Assembly (NCBI GenBank): GCA_963816925.1
Contig: CAWFMY010000009.1
Span: 357,214-421,213, forward strand
From: CAIWHR01 sp963816925
GTDB lineage: Bacteria; Pseudomonadota; Gammaproteobacteria; Burkholderiales; Casimicrobiaceae
Direction: 5' to 3'
Length of the DNA: 64,000 bases
Positions 1 through 11,488 of this stretch are shown one piece after another. The notes beneath the pieces are model-generated. The model ran no database searches. It had not been told where the DNA came from and saw only the letters and a list, made by a program, of their open reading frames with translations. Each line of letters opens with the position of its first letter. The stretch's first letter is position 1. Made by a program: the position numbers and the translations under genes.

Positions 1-87
1 ATCGCGGGCGCGCAGATACGGAATTCACATTGTACGTGCCTCAGGTCGTTCCGCGCAAAGTACGCGCTGGCTTCCCGGTATGCCATG

Positions 88-2601
88 TCACTCGCTTGTC
101 TTGTTGTTCCGCTGCGCCTGCATCAGCTTCTTCTCGTCCTCCGGAGTGAGCTTCGGCCGGTCGATCGTCAGCGTTATCTTGTTGATCTTACCGGTGAAGG
201 CGAACGGCACCTTGTAGTCGCTGTCGTCGACCGGCGTACCGGTGTCGGAGCCCACGTCGAGGTTCTCGTCCCACGCGAGAATGAACGGAATGGTCCGCGG
301 CATCTTCTTCTCGGCGACGGCCTTGCCGTCGACCTTAAGCGTGCCGGTGCCGGACCGGCCGATGCCGCTCATGTTGTTGAACGCGAGCGTGGCCATGCCG
401 AGCCCGTCGTACTTGAAGTCGAATTCGAGCACGTGCTTGCCCGGCGAAAGCACGTCCAGGCCCTGCCACTTGATCCGTTCGAGGTCGACCATGTTCCACG
501 TGAACGTCGGCTTGCCCTTCAGACAGGTAGAAGCCGTAGCCGGCGAAGCGACCGCCCTGCGTGATCAACATGCCCTCGCCGCCGCCCTGCGGGACCTCGA
601 TCTCGGCCTTGAAATTGTAGGAGGCATTCGAGCACCGAAGGTGCGTCACCGTTGGGCGTGCCGGTCAGCGGCGCCGTCCAGGTGAACTACGTTGCGGCCG
701 GCGGTGATGCTCGGGCGCGGCGTGATGAGGCGCGTCACCACGGTCGCGTCGAGCGGCATCACCTGATACTTCTCCGCCTCCTGCCAGAAGAGATTCTCGC
801 ATCTCCTTCACCTTGGCCGGATACTTGGCGGCGACGTTGTCGTACTGCGTCCAGTCGCTGCGCAGGTCGTAGAGCTCCGATCGGGTACGTTCGCCGGATC
901 CGACCCGACACCACCTGAATGTCCCACGGCGGACGCATCACCTTGGTGCTCGCGATCCAGCCGTCGTGGTAGATCGCGTGGTCGCCCATCATCTCGAAGT
1001 ACTGCGTCTTGTGCGTCGAGGCAGCGTTCGCGTTCTTCTTGTCGAACGTGTACATCATGCTCGACGCCCTCGATCGGGCTTTGCTTGATGCCGTCGACCA
1101 CCTTCGGCTGCTTGATGTTCGGCGCCTCGAGGATCGTCGGCACGATGTCGATGACGTGGTGGAACTGGTTGCGCACTCCGCCCTTGTCCTTGATCACCTT
1201 CGGCCACGAGATCGCCATGCCCTGGCGGACGCCGCCGAAGTGCGATGCGATCTGCTTGGTCCACGTGAACGGTGTGTCGAACGCCCACGCCCATGGCACC
1301 GCCATGTGGTTGTAGGTCTTGTCCGAGCCCCAGATGTCATACCAGTACTTGAGCTGGTCGGCGACCGAGACTTCGGCAGCCGTTGAACATGGCGACCTCG
1401 TTCGGCGTGCCGAGCAGCGTGCCCTTCGGCGCTCGTGCCATTGTCGCCGTTGATGTAGATGATGAGCGTGTTGTCGAGCTTGCCCATGTCCTCGACCGCC
1501 TGGATCACGCGGCCGATCTCGTGGTCGGTGTAGGCGACGTAGGCGGCGAACACGTCGACCTGGCGCGATGAACATCTTCTTTTCGTCGGCGCGTGAGCTG
1601 GTCCCAGTCCTTGAGCAGGTCCTTCGGCCACGGCGTCAGCTTCGCGTTCTGCGGGATCACGCCGAGCTTCTTCTGGTTCTCGAAGATCTGCTCGCGCAGC
1701 TTGTTCCAGCCCTGGTCGAACAGGTGCATGTCGCTGATCTTCTTGATCCACTCCGGCGTCGGATGATGCGGCGCGTGCGTGCCGCCGGGCACGTAGTAGA
1801 CGAAGAACGGCTGGTCCGGGGTCAGCGTGTTGACCTGGTTCATGTAGGCGATCGCCTCGTCGGCCATCGCGGTGATGAGGTTCCAGCTCGGGTTGCCGAC
1901 GAAGGGATAGATGTACGTCGTGTTGCGGGCGAGGTTGCGGCTGCCACTGACTGGTGTCGCCGCCGATGAAGCCGTAGAAGTACTCGAAGCCCATGCCGGT
2001 CGGCCACTGGTCGAACGGGCCGGTCGGCTCGCCTGAAACGCCGGCGTGTTGTGGTTCTTGCCGAACCACGACGTGCGGTAGCCGTTGTCCTTCAGGATCG
2101 TGCCGATCGTCGCCTTGTCCTTGGTGATGATGCTGTCGTAGCCCGGATAGCCGGTGGCCTGTTCGGAGATCACGCCGAAGCCCGACCGAGTGGTGATTGC
2201 GCCCGGTGATCAGCGCGGCGCGCGTGGGCGAGCACAGTGCCGTGGAGTTGAAGTTCGTGTAGCGCAGGCCCTCTGTCGGCGATGCGGTCCAGCGTCGGCG
2301 TCGGGATCACGCCGCCGAAGGTGCTCGGCACGCCGAAACCGGCGTCGTCGGTCATGATGAGCAGCACGTTCGGCGCGCCCTTCGGGGGCTCGACGCGCGG
2401 CGGCCAGTACGGCTTCGACCGCGACGCGTGGTGCGTTCGATCTTGCCGCCGAACTTTGGGATCGGCGCCGGAAGCTGCTCGCCGCTGATCGTCGTCGTCG
2501 CCGCCGGCGAGCCGGGACGCCGAGATCTGCTGCGCTGGCGCCAGACCCGAGCCAAGAGCGGCAATCGCGATCAAGGCCGCCGATTTCAGGCGATTTCTCA
2601 T
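88..2601 (-). CDS. Secreted arylsulfatase, frameshifted
   Basis: Formylglycine-type sulfatase that hydrolyses sulfate esters, probably in the periplasm. The start at 2601 has AGGACAC in front and opens a signal peptide (MRNRLKSAALIAIAALGSG). In order one sees the metal-binding NVLLIMTDDAGFG, the active-site box CSPTRAALITG whose Cys becomes formylglycine, GKNHNTPAFQ, and a C-terminal beta-sandwich region (DFKYDGLGMATLAFNN, then GTPVDDSDYKVPF). The frame changes at least six times between about 500 and 2420, but the pieces join without missing motifs and run parallel to the sulfatase at 36748-39238, so sequencing error is the likeliest cause. About 830 residues when joined. The family is sure; the substrate is unknown. 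Confidence 0.85.
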
Positions 2602-2826
2602 GTGTCCTGTTCTCAGCGTTGCTGCCACTGCGTGCACCGTTGTGTGGCACTGACCACGCCAGCGGAACCGGCAAAATACATGCAAGACGCGCCACGGCAT
2701 TCTGACGTGCGTCAGTCGTTGCACCCCGGGGAGGATACCGCCCGGTCGCCTCGGAATCGCAGCAGGGAAGTTGGTGGGAGCTCGGCAAGGGCTATGATCT
2801 CCCGAAAATCCCGAAGGAGGCTTGTC

Positions 2827-3319
2827 ATGCGACTCGAAGGAAGCTGCCATTGCGGCGCCGTGCGGTTCCGCGTTGAATCGCACACGCCCTATCCGTACAT
2901 GCGCTGCTACTGCTCGATCTGCCGCAAGACGCAGGGCGGCGGCGGCTACGCGATCAACATCATGGGCGAGGCGCCGACGCTGCGCGTGCGCGGCGCCGCG
3001 AATGTTTCGACCTATCGTGCGCGCATCGCGGAACCCGGCGAAAAGCGCAAGCAGTTTGTCGCCGGCGCGCCGGCACTTCTGCGCGAAGTGCGGCAGCGCG
3101 CTGTGGGTCGCGGACCCGCGCTGGCCGGAATGGGTCTACCCGTTCGCCTCGGCCATCGACACGCCGCTGCCCAAGCCGCCCGAGGAGGTCGAGCTGATGC
3201 TGAACTACGCACCGAAATGGGCCGACGTGCCCTCCGGCCGCGGTCACACGCATTTCGGCGAGTATCCGCGCGAGGGCATCGCCGAATGGCACGAAAAGCG
3301 CGGGCTGACGGTCCCTTAA
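2827..3319 (+). CDS. GFA/CENP-V family zinc protein, one frameshift
   Basis: Small zinc-binding protein of the glutathione-dependent formaldehyde-activating enzyme (GFA) family; real activities in this family vary and often stay unknown. ATG at 2827 follows a strong AAGGAGG. The three zinc-ligand motifs are visible: GSCHCGAVRF at the N-terminus, CYCSICRKTQGG, and HFCAKCGSALW in the C-terminal half. The frame slips once near 3070 inside GCGCGCC; joining the frames gives about 164 residues, normal for the family. It is convergent with the gene at 3349-3781, with 29 bp between the stops and no clear hairpin. Confidence 0.85.
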
Positions 3320-3348
3320 GGAACGATCAGCCGCACCGTGCGAACGGC

Positions 3349-3781
3349 CTAGTGCGTGATCAGGCACGTGCCGCCGTCGACCTTGAAGTTCTGCGTCATC
3401 GTGGTCGTGCTGGTGCCGTTCGCGTCCTTGGTCGTCTTCTTCACGGTCAGCTTGGCATTGGCACCGTCGACGTCGAGGACGCCGTCGGCCTTGATGTCGG
3501 CCGCGTAGTCCTCCTCGGTCTGCGACATGTCCTTCATCATGCCCGGACATCATCGTGCGATCCTTCGCGGGCATCGCCTTCCACTGATCCTGCATTTCCC
3601 TGGTCGTCAACTTGTTGGCGTCGTCCATCTTGCCCGCATGCACGAGCCCCATCTGCTTGACGGACACCTTGCCGCACGGGTTGTCGAGGATCGCCGCGCC
3701 CTTGATCGTCGTGGCGGCAACGGCCGATGCGGACACGGTGAGGGCAAGCGCGGTGCTGGCGAGAAAGGCAATGGTCTTCAA
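3349..3781 (-). CDS. Small secreted protein of unknown function, one frameshift
   Basis: Not recognised beyond a secreted small protein of about 143 residues. I chose TTG at 3781, preceded by GGGAGAATCC, because it opens a good signal peptide (LKTIAFLASTALALTVSA). The mature part has CGKVSVKQMG near its start and a C-terminal half rich in Thr and Lys with a single late Cys (GGTCLITH). One base too many in GGGC near 3541 splits the frame; removing it joins MMSG to MMKDMSQTEED. The protein resembles short DUF3617-like periplasmic proteins in layout, but I cannot assign it. Confidence 0.6.
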
Positions 3782-3883
3782 TGGATTCTCCCTTGATTCC
3801 GTTGTTGTAGAGACAGCGGGGTCGCAGTCTATGCCTCCCGCCCGGAGCGAAGTCAACCCGGAACGCCCTCGGGGCACGGTAAT

Positions 3884-6800
3884 ATGAGCCCCTCGGCGAA
3901 GCCCACTTTCGAGCCCATCACCACGATGTCTGCGTCCAACGCCGAACGCGCGGTTCCGTATCTCGCCCGGATTCTCCAGCAGCACCTGATCGACGATCCG
4001 GAAGGTCGATGCTGGACCGCGGAGGGTACTGCGGTGTTCGCCGACATTTCCGGCTTCACCCAGCTGTCCGAGCAACTGGCAAGGAAAGGTGGACGCGAAG
4101 GCGCGGAACAGATCACCGACACGATCGGCGGCAGCTTCGCGTCGATCCTGAAGGTCGCCTATGAGCAGGGCGCCAGCCTGCTCAAATTCGGCGGCGACGC
4201 GCTCCTCCTGTGGTTCCAGGGCGATGGTCACGTGGCGCGTGCTTGCGCGGCCACGGTGCGGATGCGCCGCGCACTCGATGACGTCGGACGCATCGACCTG
4301 CCGGGCGCAAAAGTCACGCTGCAGATGTCGCAAGGTGTGCACACTGGATGCTTCCATTTCTTCGCGGTGGGCACGTCGCACCTCGAGATGCTGCCCACCG
4401 GCCCCGCATGGACCCGTACGGTGGCGATGGAACACGCAGCCGAAGCGGGCGAGATTCTCGTCAGCGCGGAAACGGCAGCGCTTCTGCCCAATGATCACGT
4501 CGGCGATTCCCGGGGGTCGGGCGCATTGCTGCTGCGCGAGCCGTCCGGTCTTCAAGCAACGATTCCGTACATTCCGCGGCCGAATTCACCGCCGGAGCTG
4601 ACACTGCGCTGCCTGTCGCCCGCGATCCGGGCGCACGTGGCCGGCGGCGGCGGGGCCTCCGAGCATCGCCCGGTCACCATCGCCTTCATCCGCTTCGAGG
4701 GGACGGACGCACTGATCGAGCAAAGCGGCCCGGCGGCGGCCGCGGAGGCATTGCACCAGCTGGTGAGTGTCGTCGAGGCCGCGACCGAGGAACTGGACGT
4801 CACGTTCCTGGGCTCCGACGTCGATCACGACGGCGGCAAGCTGATCCTGACCGCCGGTGCGCCAAAGGCCACCGGCGATTCCGAGGAACACATGCTTCTG
4901 GCGTTGCGCAAAATCGCCGAAAGCAGATTTTCGCTGCCAATCCGCATCGGCGTCCACCGCGGTTCGGTCTTCGCCGGCGATATCGGACCACCCTACCGTC
5001 GAACCTATACGGTTATGGGCGATGCGGTGAACTTGGCCGCGCGTGTGATGGCCAAGGCCGAGCCGGGCCAGATCTACGCGACGGGCGACGTGCTTGAACG
5101 CTCCAACACGCTGTTCGATACCACCCAGCTCGAGCCCTTCAACGTGAAGGGCAAGTCGGAACCGATCCAGGCCTGGGCCGTCGGCCGCGCCCAAGGTTCG
5201 CGAACCCGGCAGGTTACGTTGCAGCGGCTGCCACTTACGGGCCGCAACACCGAACTCGGCGTGATCCGCAAGGCGTTCACGAGCGCGCGGTCGGGGGCGG
5301 GCCGACTTATCGAGATCGTGGGGGACGCCGGGATCGGCAAGACCCGGCTGCTCGAAGCGCTGCGTGACGCGGTCGCGGGATTCCAAAAGCTCCACGCCAC
5401 CTGCGAGGCTTATACGTCGTCGATCCCGTACGTCGTGTGGCGCGAGCTGTTGCGCGAGATGTACGAATTCGGCCGGGACACGCCCGACACGGTGGTCGAG
5501 GAGCGTCTCCGCGCCGAGGTGGCGGCCAAGGCGCCTGACCTCGCGCCGTGGCTGCCGCTGCTCGCCGCCGTGTTCGACGTTGAAATCGTCGCCACGCCCG
5601 AAGTCCTGGAGCTGGCGGAAACGAACCGCGCGCACGAAGATGCACGAAACCGTCGCCCGGTTCCTGGAAGCCGTGGTGCCCGACAAGCTGCTGGTCGAGA
5701 TCGACGACGTGCACCACATGGACAAGGCCTCGGCCGAGCTCCTGACACATCTGACCAGGGGGCTTGGCACCAAGCCATGGCTGTTCGCTATCGGGCGCCG
5801 CTCATTGAGCACCGGATTCGAGGCGGCCGAATCGCCCGAAGTTGTGCGCATCGATTTGAAGCCGATCGCGCCGCAGGACGCGCTGCGACTCGCGCAACTG
5901 GCAACCGCGCAAAGTCCGCTGCCGCCGCATGTCCTCGATGTCGTCGCGAAGCGTTCGGGCGGCAATCCGCAATTCCTGCGCGACCTGTTGCGCTCGGCGA
6001 TCGATTCGGGCGGAGCCGCGGACCTGCCCGAGTCCGCGGAAGCGGCCACGATGACGCGGATCGACATGCTGCCGCCGGATGATCGCGCGCTGGTCCGTCG
6101 CGTTGCCGTATTCGGTCTCACGTTCCACCCGCGAATGCTGGCGTGGCTCTATTCCGACGAGGATGGCCCGCCGCCCGACCCCGCGGCGCTGGCCAGGCTG
6201 CATGAACTCTTCGACGAGGAACCCGACGGATACCTGCGCTTTCGCCACACGCTGTTGCGCGACTCGGCCTACGAGGGATTGCCGTTCAAGCTGCGGCGAC
6301 AACTCCATGGCGCGGTCGCGGCGCATATCGAAGAGGAAATGGATTTCCCGGAGGAGGCCGGCGACATCCTGTCGCTGCATTACTTCGAAGCCGGCGAGTA
6401 CCGCCAGGCCTGGCGTTATGCGACGGTCGCCGCCAAGCGCGCGGAAGCAGTCTATGCCTATGTCGAAGCGGCCGGGCTGTACTCGCGCGCGCTGGAGGCC
6501 GGGCGCCAGCTCGAGGATGTGGGCGCCAAGGAAATCGCCGCCGTGCGTCAGGGCATTGGGCGATGCCTGGTACGGGGCGGGCGAGTTCCGCAAGGCGGCC
6601 GATGCCTTCACCGCCGCTCGCGCGCTCGTCGCGAGCGATCCATTCGTGGACGCCGAGCTGCTGCTCAAGCTTTCGCACGTCGAGGCGAAGCTCGGCAAGT
6701 ACGAGCTGGCCAAGCAGTGGGCGGAACAGGGGCGCACGACATTGCAGGGATTGGACGGAGCGGAAGCCGCGCGCGAAGCGGTGCGGGCGGGCGCGTGGTA

Positions 6801-7762
6801 CGCGATCGTGCTTCAGTGCGAGGGACGGACGGCGGACGCGCTCGAACGGGCGGAGCAGACGGTGGCCGAAGCCGCGGACGTGGACGATCCGGAGGCACTC
6901 GCGGACGCCTACTTCGTGATGGGGTGGGCGTACGGCGAACTCGGCAAGGAGGGCGGGCTCACCACATGCAGCGCTCGCTGGAGGCCTACCAGCGCTCGGG
7001 CAATCTCGCCCGGCAGGCGGACGTGCTGTCGACCCTCGGCGTACTGTGCCAGTGGGAAGGTCACTGGGACGAGGCCATGTCCTATTACGAGCGGGGCCGC
7101 GACGAGGGTCTGAAGATCGGCGATACGGTGGGCGCGGCCCTCGCGCGCGTCAACATCGCCGAAATCCTGATCGACCGCGGCGAGTGGGCCGAGGCCGAGG
7201 CGCTGCTGCTGGAAACGCTGCCGCTTTGGAAGGCGTCGCAGTGGCGCTATTACCTTGGCGCCTGCCTTTCGTACCTCGGACGCGTGTCGCTTTGCCTGGG
7301 CCGCCTCGACGAGGCACTGAGCCGTCTCGAAGAGGCCAAGGCCATGCTTCCTGCACGTCGGAGCGGAGGAGCAAGTTCCGGCCATCGACGCCCGGATCGC
7401 GGAGTGCCAGGTCGCGATGGGAAACGTCGACGCCGCCCTCGAACTGGTCGCGCGGCCTGCTCAGCCGCGCCAGCGAATCGAACGGCGTGGCGAGGGTGGT
7501 GTCGCTGCTCGAGCGCGTGCAGGCGCACGCGCTGCTGAAGCAGGGCGACCTGTGGGGCGCGCGCGACGCGCTGGAGGCGAGCCTCGCAGCGGCGCGCGAG
7601 CGCAAGGACCTCTTCGAGGCGACGCTGACGCAGCTCTCGCTGATCGAGATCGATCGCCTGGAGGGCGTCGAGCCTCCGCTCGAGATGGTGAACGAGAGCC
7701 GCGCGCTTCTTGCCAGCCTCAAGGTCCGGGCCGTTCCGCCCGTGCCGTCGCCGCCGCAATAG
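3884..7762 (+). CDS. Tandem class III cyclase - AAA ATPase - TPR protein, frameshifted
   Basis: Predicted cytosolic signalling ATPase with two class III nucleotide cyclase domains, about 1290 residues. Domain 1 (residues about 45-230) has both metal-binding Asp motifs, FADISGFTQLS and KFGGDALLLW. Domain 2 (about 260-430) has lost the first Asp (AFIRFEGTD) but keeps YTVMGDAVNLAARVM. They look like complementary halves of one active site, as in soluble adenylyl cyclase. A Walker A GDAGIGKT lies near residue 481, then an NTPase domain and TPR-like helices (ERAEQTVAEAADVDDPEAL, YYERGRDEGLKIGD). The frame slips near 5640, 6560, 6960, 7360 and 7440. It ends 8 bp before a strong hairpin. Confidence 0.8.
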
Positions 7763-7770
7763 GCAAAAGA

Positions 7771-7792
7771 GAGCGGCCCCGCGGGGCCGCTC
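7771..7792. terminator. Bidirectional hairpin between convergent genes
   Basis: Perfect 10-bp stem (GAGCGGCCCC, two-base loop, GGGGCCGCTC) in the 66-bp gap between the stop of the cyclase-AAA gene at 7762 and the stop of the convergent gene at 7829. There is no real T-run on either side, so termination may be Rho-aided. Confidence 0.6.
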
Positions 7793-7828
7793 CTGATTGG
7801 GCGGAAGGCTCTTAACTCGTCGGTAACT

Positions 7829-9546
7829 TCACGAAGCCATCGTGTCGATCACCTTCAACCAGAATTGAACCTGGCCGGGGCCGAACGACGTCCAGCCCTG
7901 CTGCGCCGCGCACATTTGAGCGATTTGGCTTGGCTGGTACTGCGGAAATGCCGAACCGGAGAACGGCGGGACATTCGGGATTGTCGGGAATGGCGTGCCC
8001 ATCCCACCGGTGATGTCGTCGTTGTTGCAGGCGAGTCCATCGATGTATTCGCTGTTCAGCGGCGGGCTGTTGAGCCCGGGTCCCCACGCAAATTGCGGAC
8101 GACGTGCTGGCGGCCAGCCGTCGGTGGTCGCGCTCGGGGTCGTAACCAGGACGTACTCGACGATGATGCTCTGCGCCGAGTTTGTCCGCGACAAAGGCTG
8201 CCGTCTGCCCGTCGAAAGTGAACGTGTAGGGAATTACCAACGGGCAGTCCCCCGTCGTGTTCAATCCGCGCCGCAAACCCCACCCCGGCGTGCCCGTGAA
8301 CGGGCCGTCCGTATTCGGGTCGTAGACGACGTCCGGGTTGTTGGCCACGTTGCCGCTGGCGAAATTGTTTGTGTTGTCGCAGCCGAGCGTTCCCGCGGGC
8401 AGTGCGATATTGAACGCGTTCGAATTCGAGGAGTTGAATCCCGGCGCCGACGCCGTCAGCACGCAGCCTGATACGGCGGCGGCGGCGGTGCTCTTGAGCG
8501 TCGTGAACTTCGCCAAGCCGTTGGCGTCCGTCGTCGCGTTACCGGAAATCGCACACGCGGCGGAACTGACGATAGTGACCAACGTCGCGGACGGCGCCAC
8601 TCCGCCCTGCAGCAACTTGACGGTTACCGGATTACCTGCCGAATTGAACGGCTTGTCCGTGATGATCGAACCCGGGAACGCATCCGTCGGCTGCTTATCA
8701 AACCCGAGCGTGCACGACTGTGCGGTGATGGTCGTCTTCGGATAGGAGCCGGCCGGGTTGATGACGAAATTCCCCGGCGTGATCGACGAAACACCCCACG
8801 AGGCAGCCGGAGTCGTCACGCAACTCGGGTTGTCCGACTTGACGGTCACGCTGAGCGTCGTGGTTCCTCCGTTGGCCGGGACGTTCAAGCCAGAGAACGC
8901 ACCGCTTGAAGTGATCGTGATGCCCGGCGGCGGTGTGAGGGTGATCGCAGTAATCGCAGGCCCCCCTGCCGCTGCGTTGTTCGTAAGCGTCATGTTCAGC
9001 ACGTTGTTCGAGGACCCGGCGACCACCGACGAGTCCCCGGTAAGGCTGTAGTTGCAAACACCGGCCGCGATGTTCGTTGTCTGGTTGGAATTCGCCGCAT
9101 CCAGATTGAACACTTCGTTGTTGACGATCAGGCCACCTTTGGCCGACGACATCCATGCGAGCGCCTGGGACGCGCAACTGGTTGGGAACGTCGCCGTAAT
9201 CTTCAGTGTTCCCGTCTGGTTGTTGGGGATCGCAATGTTGCTGACGCTGATCGTTCCCGCCGGAAGTTGCGGGATTCGGAGGAGAAATCTTGCTCGCCGG
9301 AATGTTCGATGAACCCGACGCGACGGCAGTGATATACACGCCGGCAGGAGCCGTGATCGTGAACGACTTGAGGAAGTCGAATCCGGCCCTGTTCGTGATC
9401 GTCACATTGAATTGCTGATCCGTGGCGACCGTCGTGGTGGGAAAGTTGATCCGGTACTTGTCGCCACTGTCGGCGAGCGCGGGTAGCGCGAACGCCGTCA
9501 ACGCGACCGCCATGAAAAGTCCAAGAAGTTTGCGTAGGCCGTTCAT
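7829..9546 (-). CDS. Secreted Ig-like-domain protein of unknown function, frameshifted
   Basis: Exported protein of about 570 residues. ATG at 9546 has GGGGAGC nine bases upstream and a classic signal peptide (LLGLFMAVALTAFALPALA). The mature part is rich in Thr, Asn, Ser and Val and low in charge. It has several Ig-like beta-sandwich stretches such as FNVTITNRAGFDFLKSF and DANGLAKFTTLKSTAAAAV, and a few paired Cys. The C-terminus (FGPGQVQFWLKVIDTMAS) carries no anchor or sorting motif that I recognise. Frames break near 9275 and 8190. Function unknown; surface or secreted structural protein is an inference from composition. Confidence 0.6.
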
Positions 9547-9876
9547 GTGAATTGCTCCCCTGGGGCATTGACCGACAATTAATCCGCGACGCGCCGGATG
9601 GCTGAACCCGGCACGCGGGGTTCATCGAGGCAAAGCGAGGCACCTTTGTACTACAGCCACAAACCATGTCAAGGAAACAGGAATATTCCGCAGGCGTTGT
9701 ACACGCCAGCACCGCACCGACTTTCGGACCGGGTCGCGACGTTCATTCGGGCTTTGGATTTTCGGGGTTCGCGCAAGTCAAGAAAGAGGTGGAGTTGTAG
9801 TCTTCAAGCGTAGAGCCCAGCCGACGTAAGGTCGCGATTCATGCCGATGTCATTAGATTCGGCCTTCCGGCCCGCC
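9547..9876. other. Intergenic, 330 bp
   Basis: Lies between the start of the Ig-like gene (9546) and the stop of the transglutaminase-like gene (9877), both on the minus strand. It must hold the promoter of the Ig-like gene. I see no conserved ORF, RNA gene or copy of the TGTGCG palindrome here. Confidence 0.4.
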
Positions 9877-10692
9877 TCAGGCAGCGCCCACCTCGTCGGT
9901 CCAGACCCGGAAGCTTTCCAGCGTGTTGGGGCCGAACGTCACGCTGATCGCGACATCGGACGCGTCGCGCCCCCTTGCGATGAGTACCCTTCCAATGCGC
10001 GGCGTGTTGTTGCGTGCATCGAACGTGTACCACTGGCCGTCGAGAAAGGCTTCGAACCAGGCGGCGAAATCCATCGTGCCCCAGGGCGGCGGCGTGCCGA
10101 TGTCGCCAAGGTAGCCGGTGCAGTAGCGCGCGGGAATGTTCATGCAGCGGCAGAAGGCGACGGCAAGGTGGGCGTAATCGCGGCACACGCCCGTCTTGTC
10201 GTGGAATGCTTCCAGCGCCGAGCGCGTCATGCGCGCGTGCTCGTAGCCGAACGCGATGTGGCGATGAACGTAATCGCAGATCGCCTGCACGCGGCCCCAT
10301 CCGGTCGGTGAATTGCCGAACAGACCCCACGCCGTCTCCGACAGCCGATCGGTCTCGCAATAGCGGCTGCCCAGCAGGAAGAGCAGCGTTTCCTCAGGCA
10401 GATCGGGCACCGCCAGTTGTTGCGCTCGCGGAACGACGATGTCGGGCATCCCGCTGTCGTTGACGACCGCGTCGGCGCCGACGCGGGTGCGGCCCTTCGG
10501 CGCGACGATGCGCGTGCACCAGTTGCCAAAGCTGTCGCGATACGCCGCCATCGGCACCGGCGGGTCGAACTTGAGGTCGTCGCGACCGACGAGATCGGAA
10601 ACGCGCGTATGGTGGACGTTGAGGTTGAATATCATCGGCGTTGGCTGCGGACAGTCGTAGATCATTTCGAAGCCGACTCGGATCTGCATCAT
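9877..10692 (-). CDS. Transglutaminase-like family protein
   Basis: Papain-fold transglutaminase-like protein, 271 residues, intact. ATG at 10692 follows GGAGACC. An N-terminal beta domain (residues 1-120) precedes the core. The nucleophile motif is clear (KTGVCRDYAHLAVAFCR, residues about 165-182) and the Asp motif is present (GQWYTFDARNN), but the position where the catalytic His of HAW motifs is expected reads Ala (MDFAAWFEAF, codon 10063-10065). It lies 45 bp downstream of the N-formylglutamate amidohydrolase-like gene and probably shares its promoter, which carries a Crp-type site. Relatives act on peptides or are uncharacterised; activity here is uncertain. Confidence 0.8.
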   Translation of the reverse strand: MMQIRVGFEMIYDCPQPTPMIFNLNVHHTRVSDLVGRDDLKFDPPVPMAAYRDSFGNWCTRIVAPKGRTRVGADAVVNDSGMPDIVVPRAQQLAVPDLPEETLLFLLGSRYCETDRLSETAWGLFGNSPTGWGRVQAICDYVHRHIAFGYEHARMTRSALEAFHDKTGVCRDYAHLAVAFCRCMNIPARYCTGYLGDIGTPPPWGTMDFAAWFEAFLDGQWYTFDARNNTPRIGRVLIARGRDASDVAISVTFGPNTLESFRVWTDEVGAA

Positions 10693-10737
10693 GGTCTCCG
10701 GGAATTCGCCGCGCGCGCGTCGGTAATCTTGACAGGT

Positions 10738-11457
10738 TCAGTTGAGAAATGCCGCGCGCAGCGAATCGATCAGCGCGCCGCGCACCACGGTCCAGCGGCG
10801 GCCCGCGCCGTGGACAATCGCCTGGTTGATTTCCAGCTCGACACCGACATAGGCGCTCGGCGAAAAGCGCATGCGCAAGTGCGCGGTCAGGCCGTCGCCC
10901 TTGCCTGCGTATGGATAGTTGCGACGGATGCGGAGCGCCGGGGAAATTTCCGCGAGCGAAATCTTCCAGCGCGCGCACAACTCTGCCTCGCCGCGCCGGC
11001 GGGGATCGTAGAGCAGACCGACGTCGGCGCGCCGCACGTTGCCGTCCAGCCTGGGCGTGAAGCTGTGCGATGAAATGTGGATCACGCGCCGTCCGCGCGA
11101 CACCGATTGCTCGACGAATTTCTCGACGCGGTCGCGATACGGAAGGTAGTGCTGCTCGACGATGGCCTCGCGAACTTCCTTCGGCGCGGCGCGCGTCGCC
11201 GCCGAAAAGAGTCGCGGGTGACCGACCGAGCGATTGAGGTCGACCAAGAGGCGGCTGACGGTCGAGGCCACCAGTGGTGCGTTGAACGCCTGCGCGAGAT
11301 CCCTCGCCATGACGAGCGAACCGGCATCGTATCCTCGGTGCGAGGCGAGCAGCGCCCGCTGTCCTCGGAACATCCGTCGAAACGGCGTGGGAATGCGGTT
11401 GCCGCCGTGCTCGCACGTGACGAGGAACACGAGCATTCCTCCGATGCGGTACGTCAT
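10738..11457 (-). CDS. N-formylglutamate amidohydrolase family protein
   Basis: FGase-family hydrolase, 239 residues, intact. Seen: N-terminal VTCEHGGNRIP, then DLNRSVGHPR, the metal-site-like HISSHSFTPRLDG, and VGVELEINQA near the end, which together are typical of the family. The classic role is deformylation of N-formyl-L-glutamate in histidine breakdown, but no hut genes are nearby, and paralogues paired with transglutaminase-like proteins have no proven substrate. The start at 11457 lies about 25 nt after the TSS predicted from the promoter at 11489-11531; Met8 (11436) is an alternative. First gene of a likely two-gene operon with the transglutaminase-like gene. Confidence 0.8.
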   Translation of the reverse strand: MTYRIGGMLVFLVTCEHGGNRIPTPFRRMFRGQRALLASHRGYDAGSLVMARDLAQAFNAPLVASTVSRLLVDLNRSVGHPRLFSAATRAAPKEVREAIVEQHYLPYRDRVEKFVEQSVSRGRRVIHISSHSFTPRLDGNVRRADVGLLYDPRRRGEAELCARWKISLAEISPALRIRRNYPYAGKGDGLTAHLRMRFSPSAYVGVELEINQAIVHGAGRRWTVVRGALIDSLRAAFLN

Positions 11458-11488
11458 GCGCTGCGCTTTCAGATCAACCGACCGCTAC

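Noticed and set aside
1..87. Search for a gene or regulatory element at the left edge
   Set aside because: Nothing beyond the downstream flank of the sulfatase could be supported.
2428..2826. Long upstream extension of the GFA frame
   Set aside because: The strong AAGGAGG and ATG at 2827 and the family N-terminus fix the start; the upstream part overlaps the divergent sulfatase.
4586..6121. 511-codon minus-strand ORF
   Set aside because: Antisense to the cyclase-AAA gene, with no start signal or domain.
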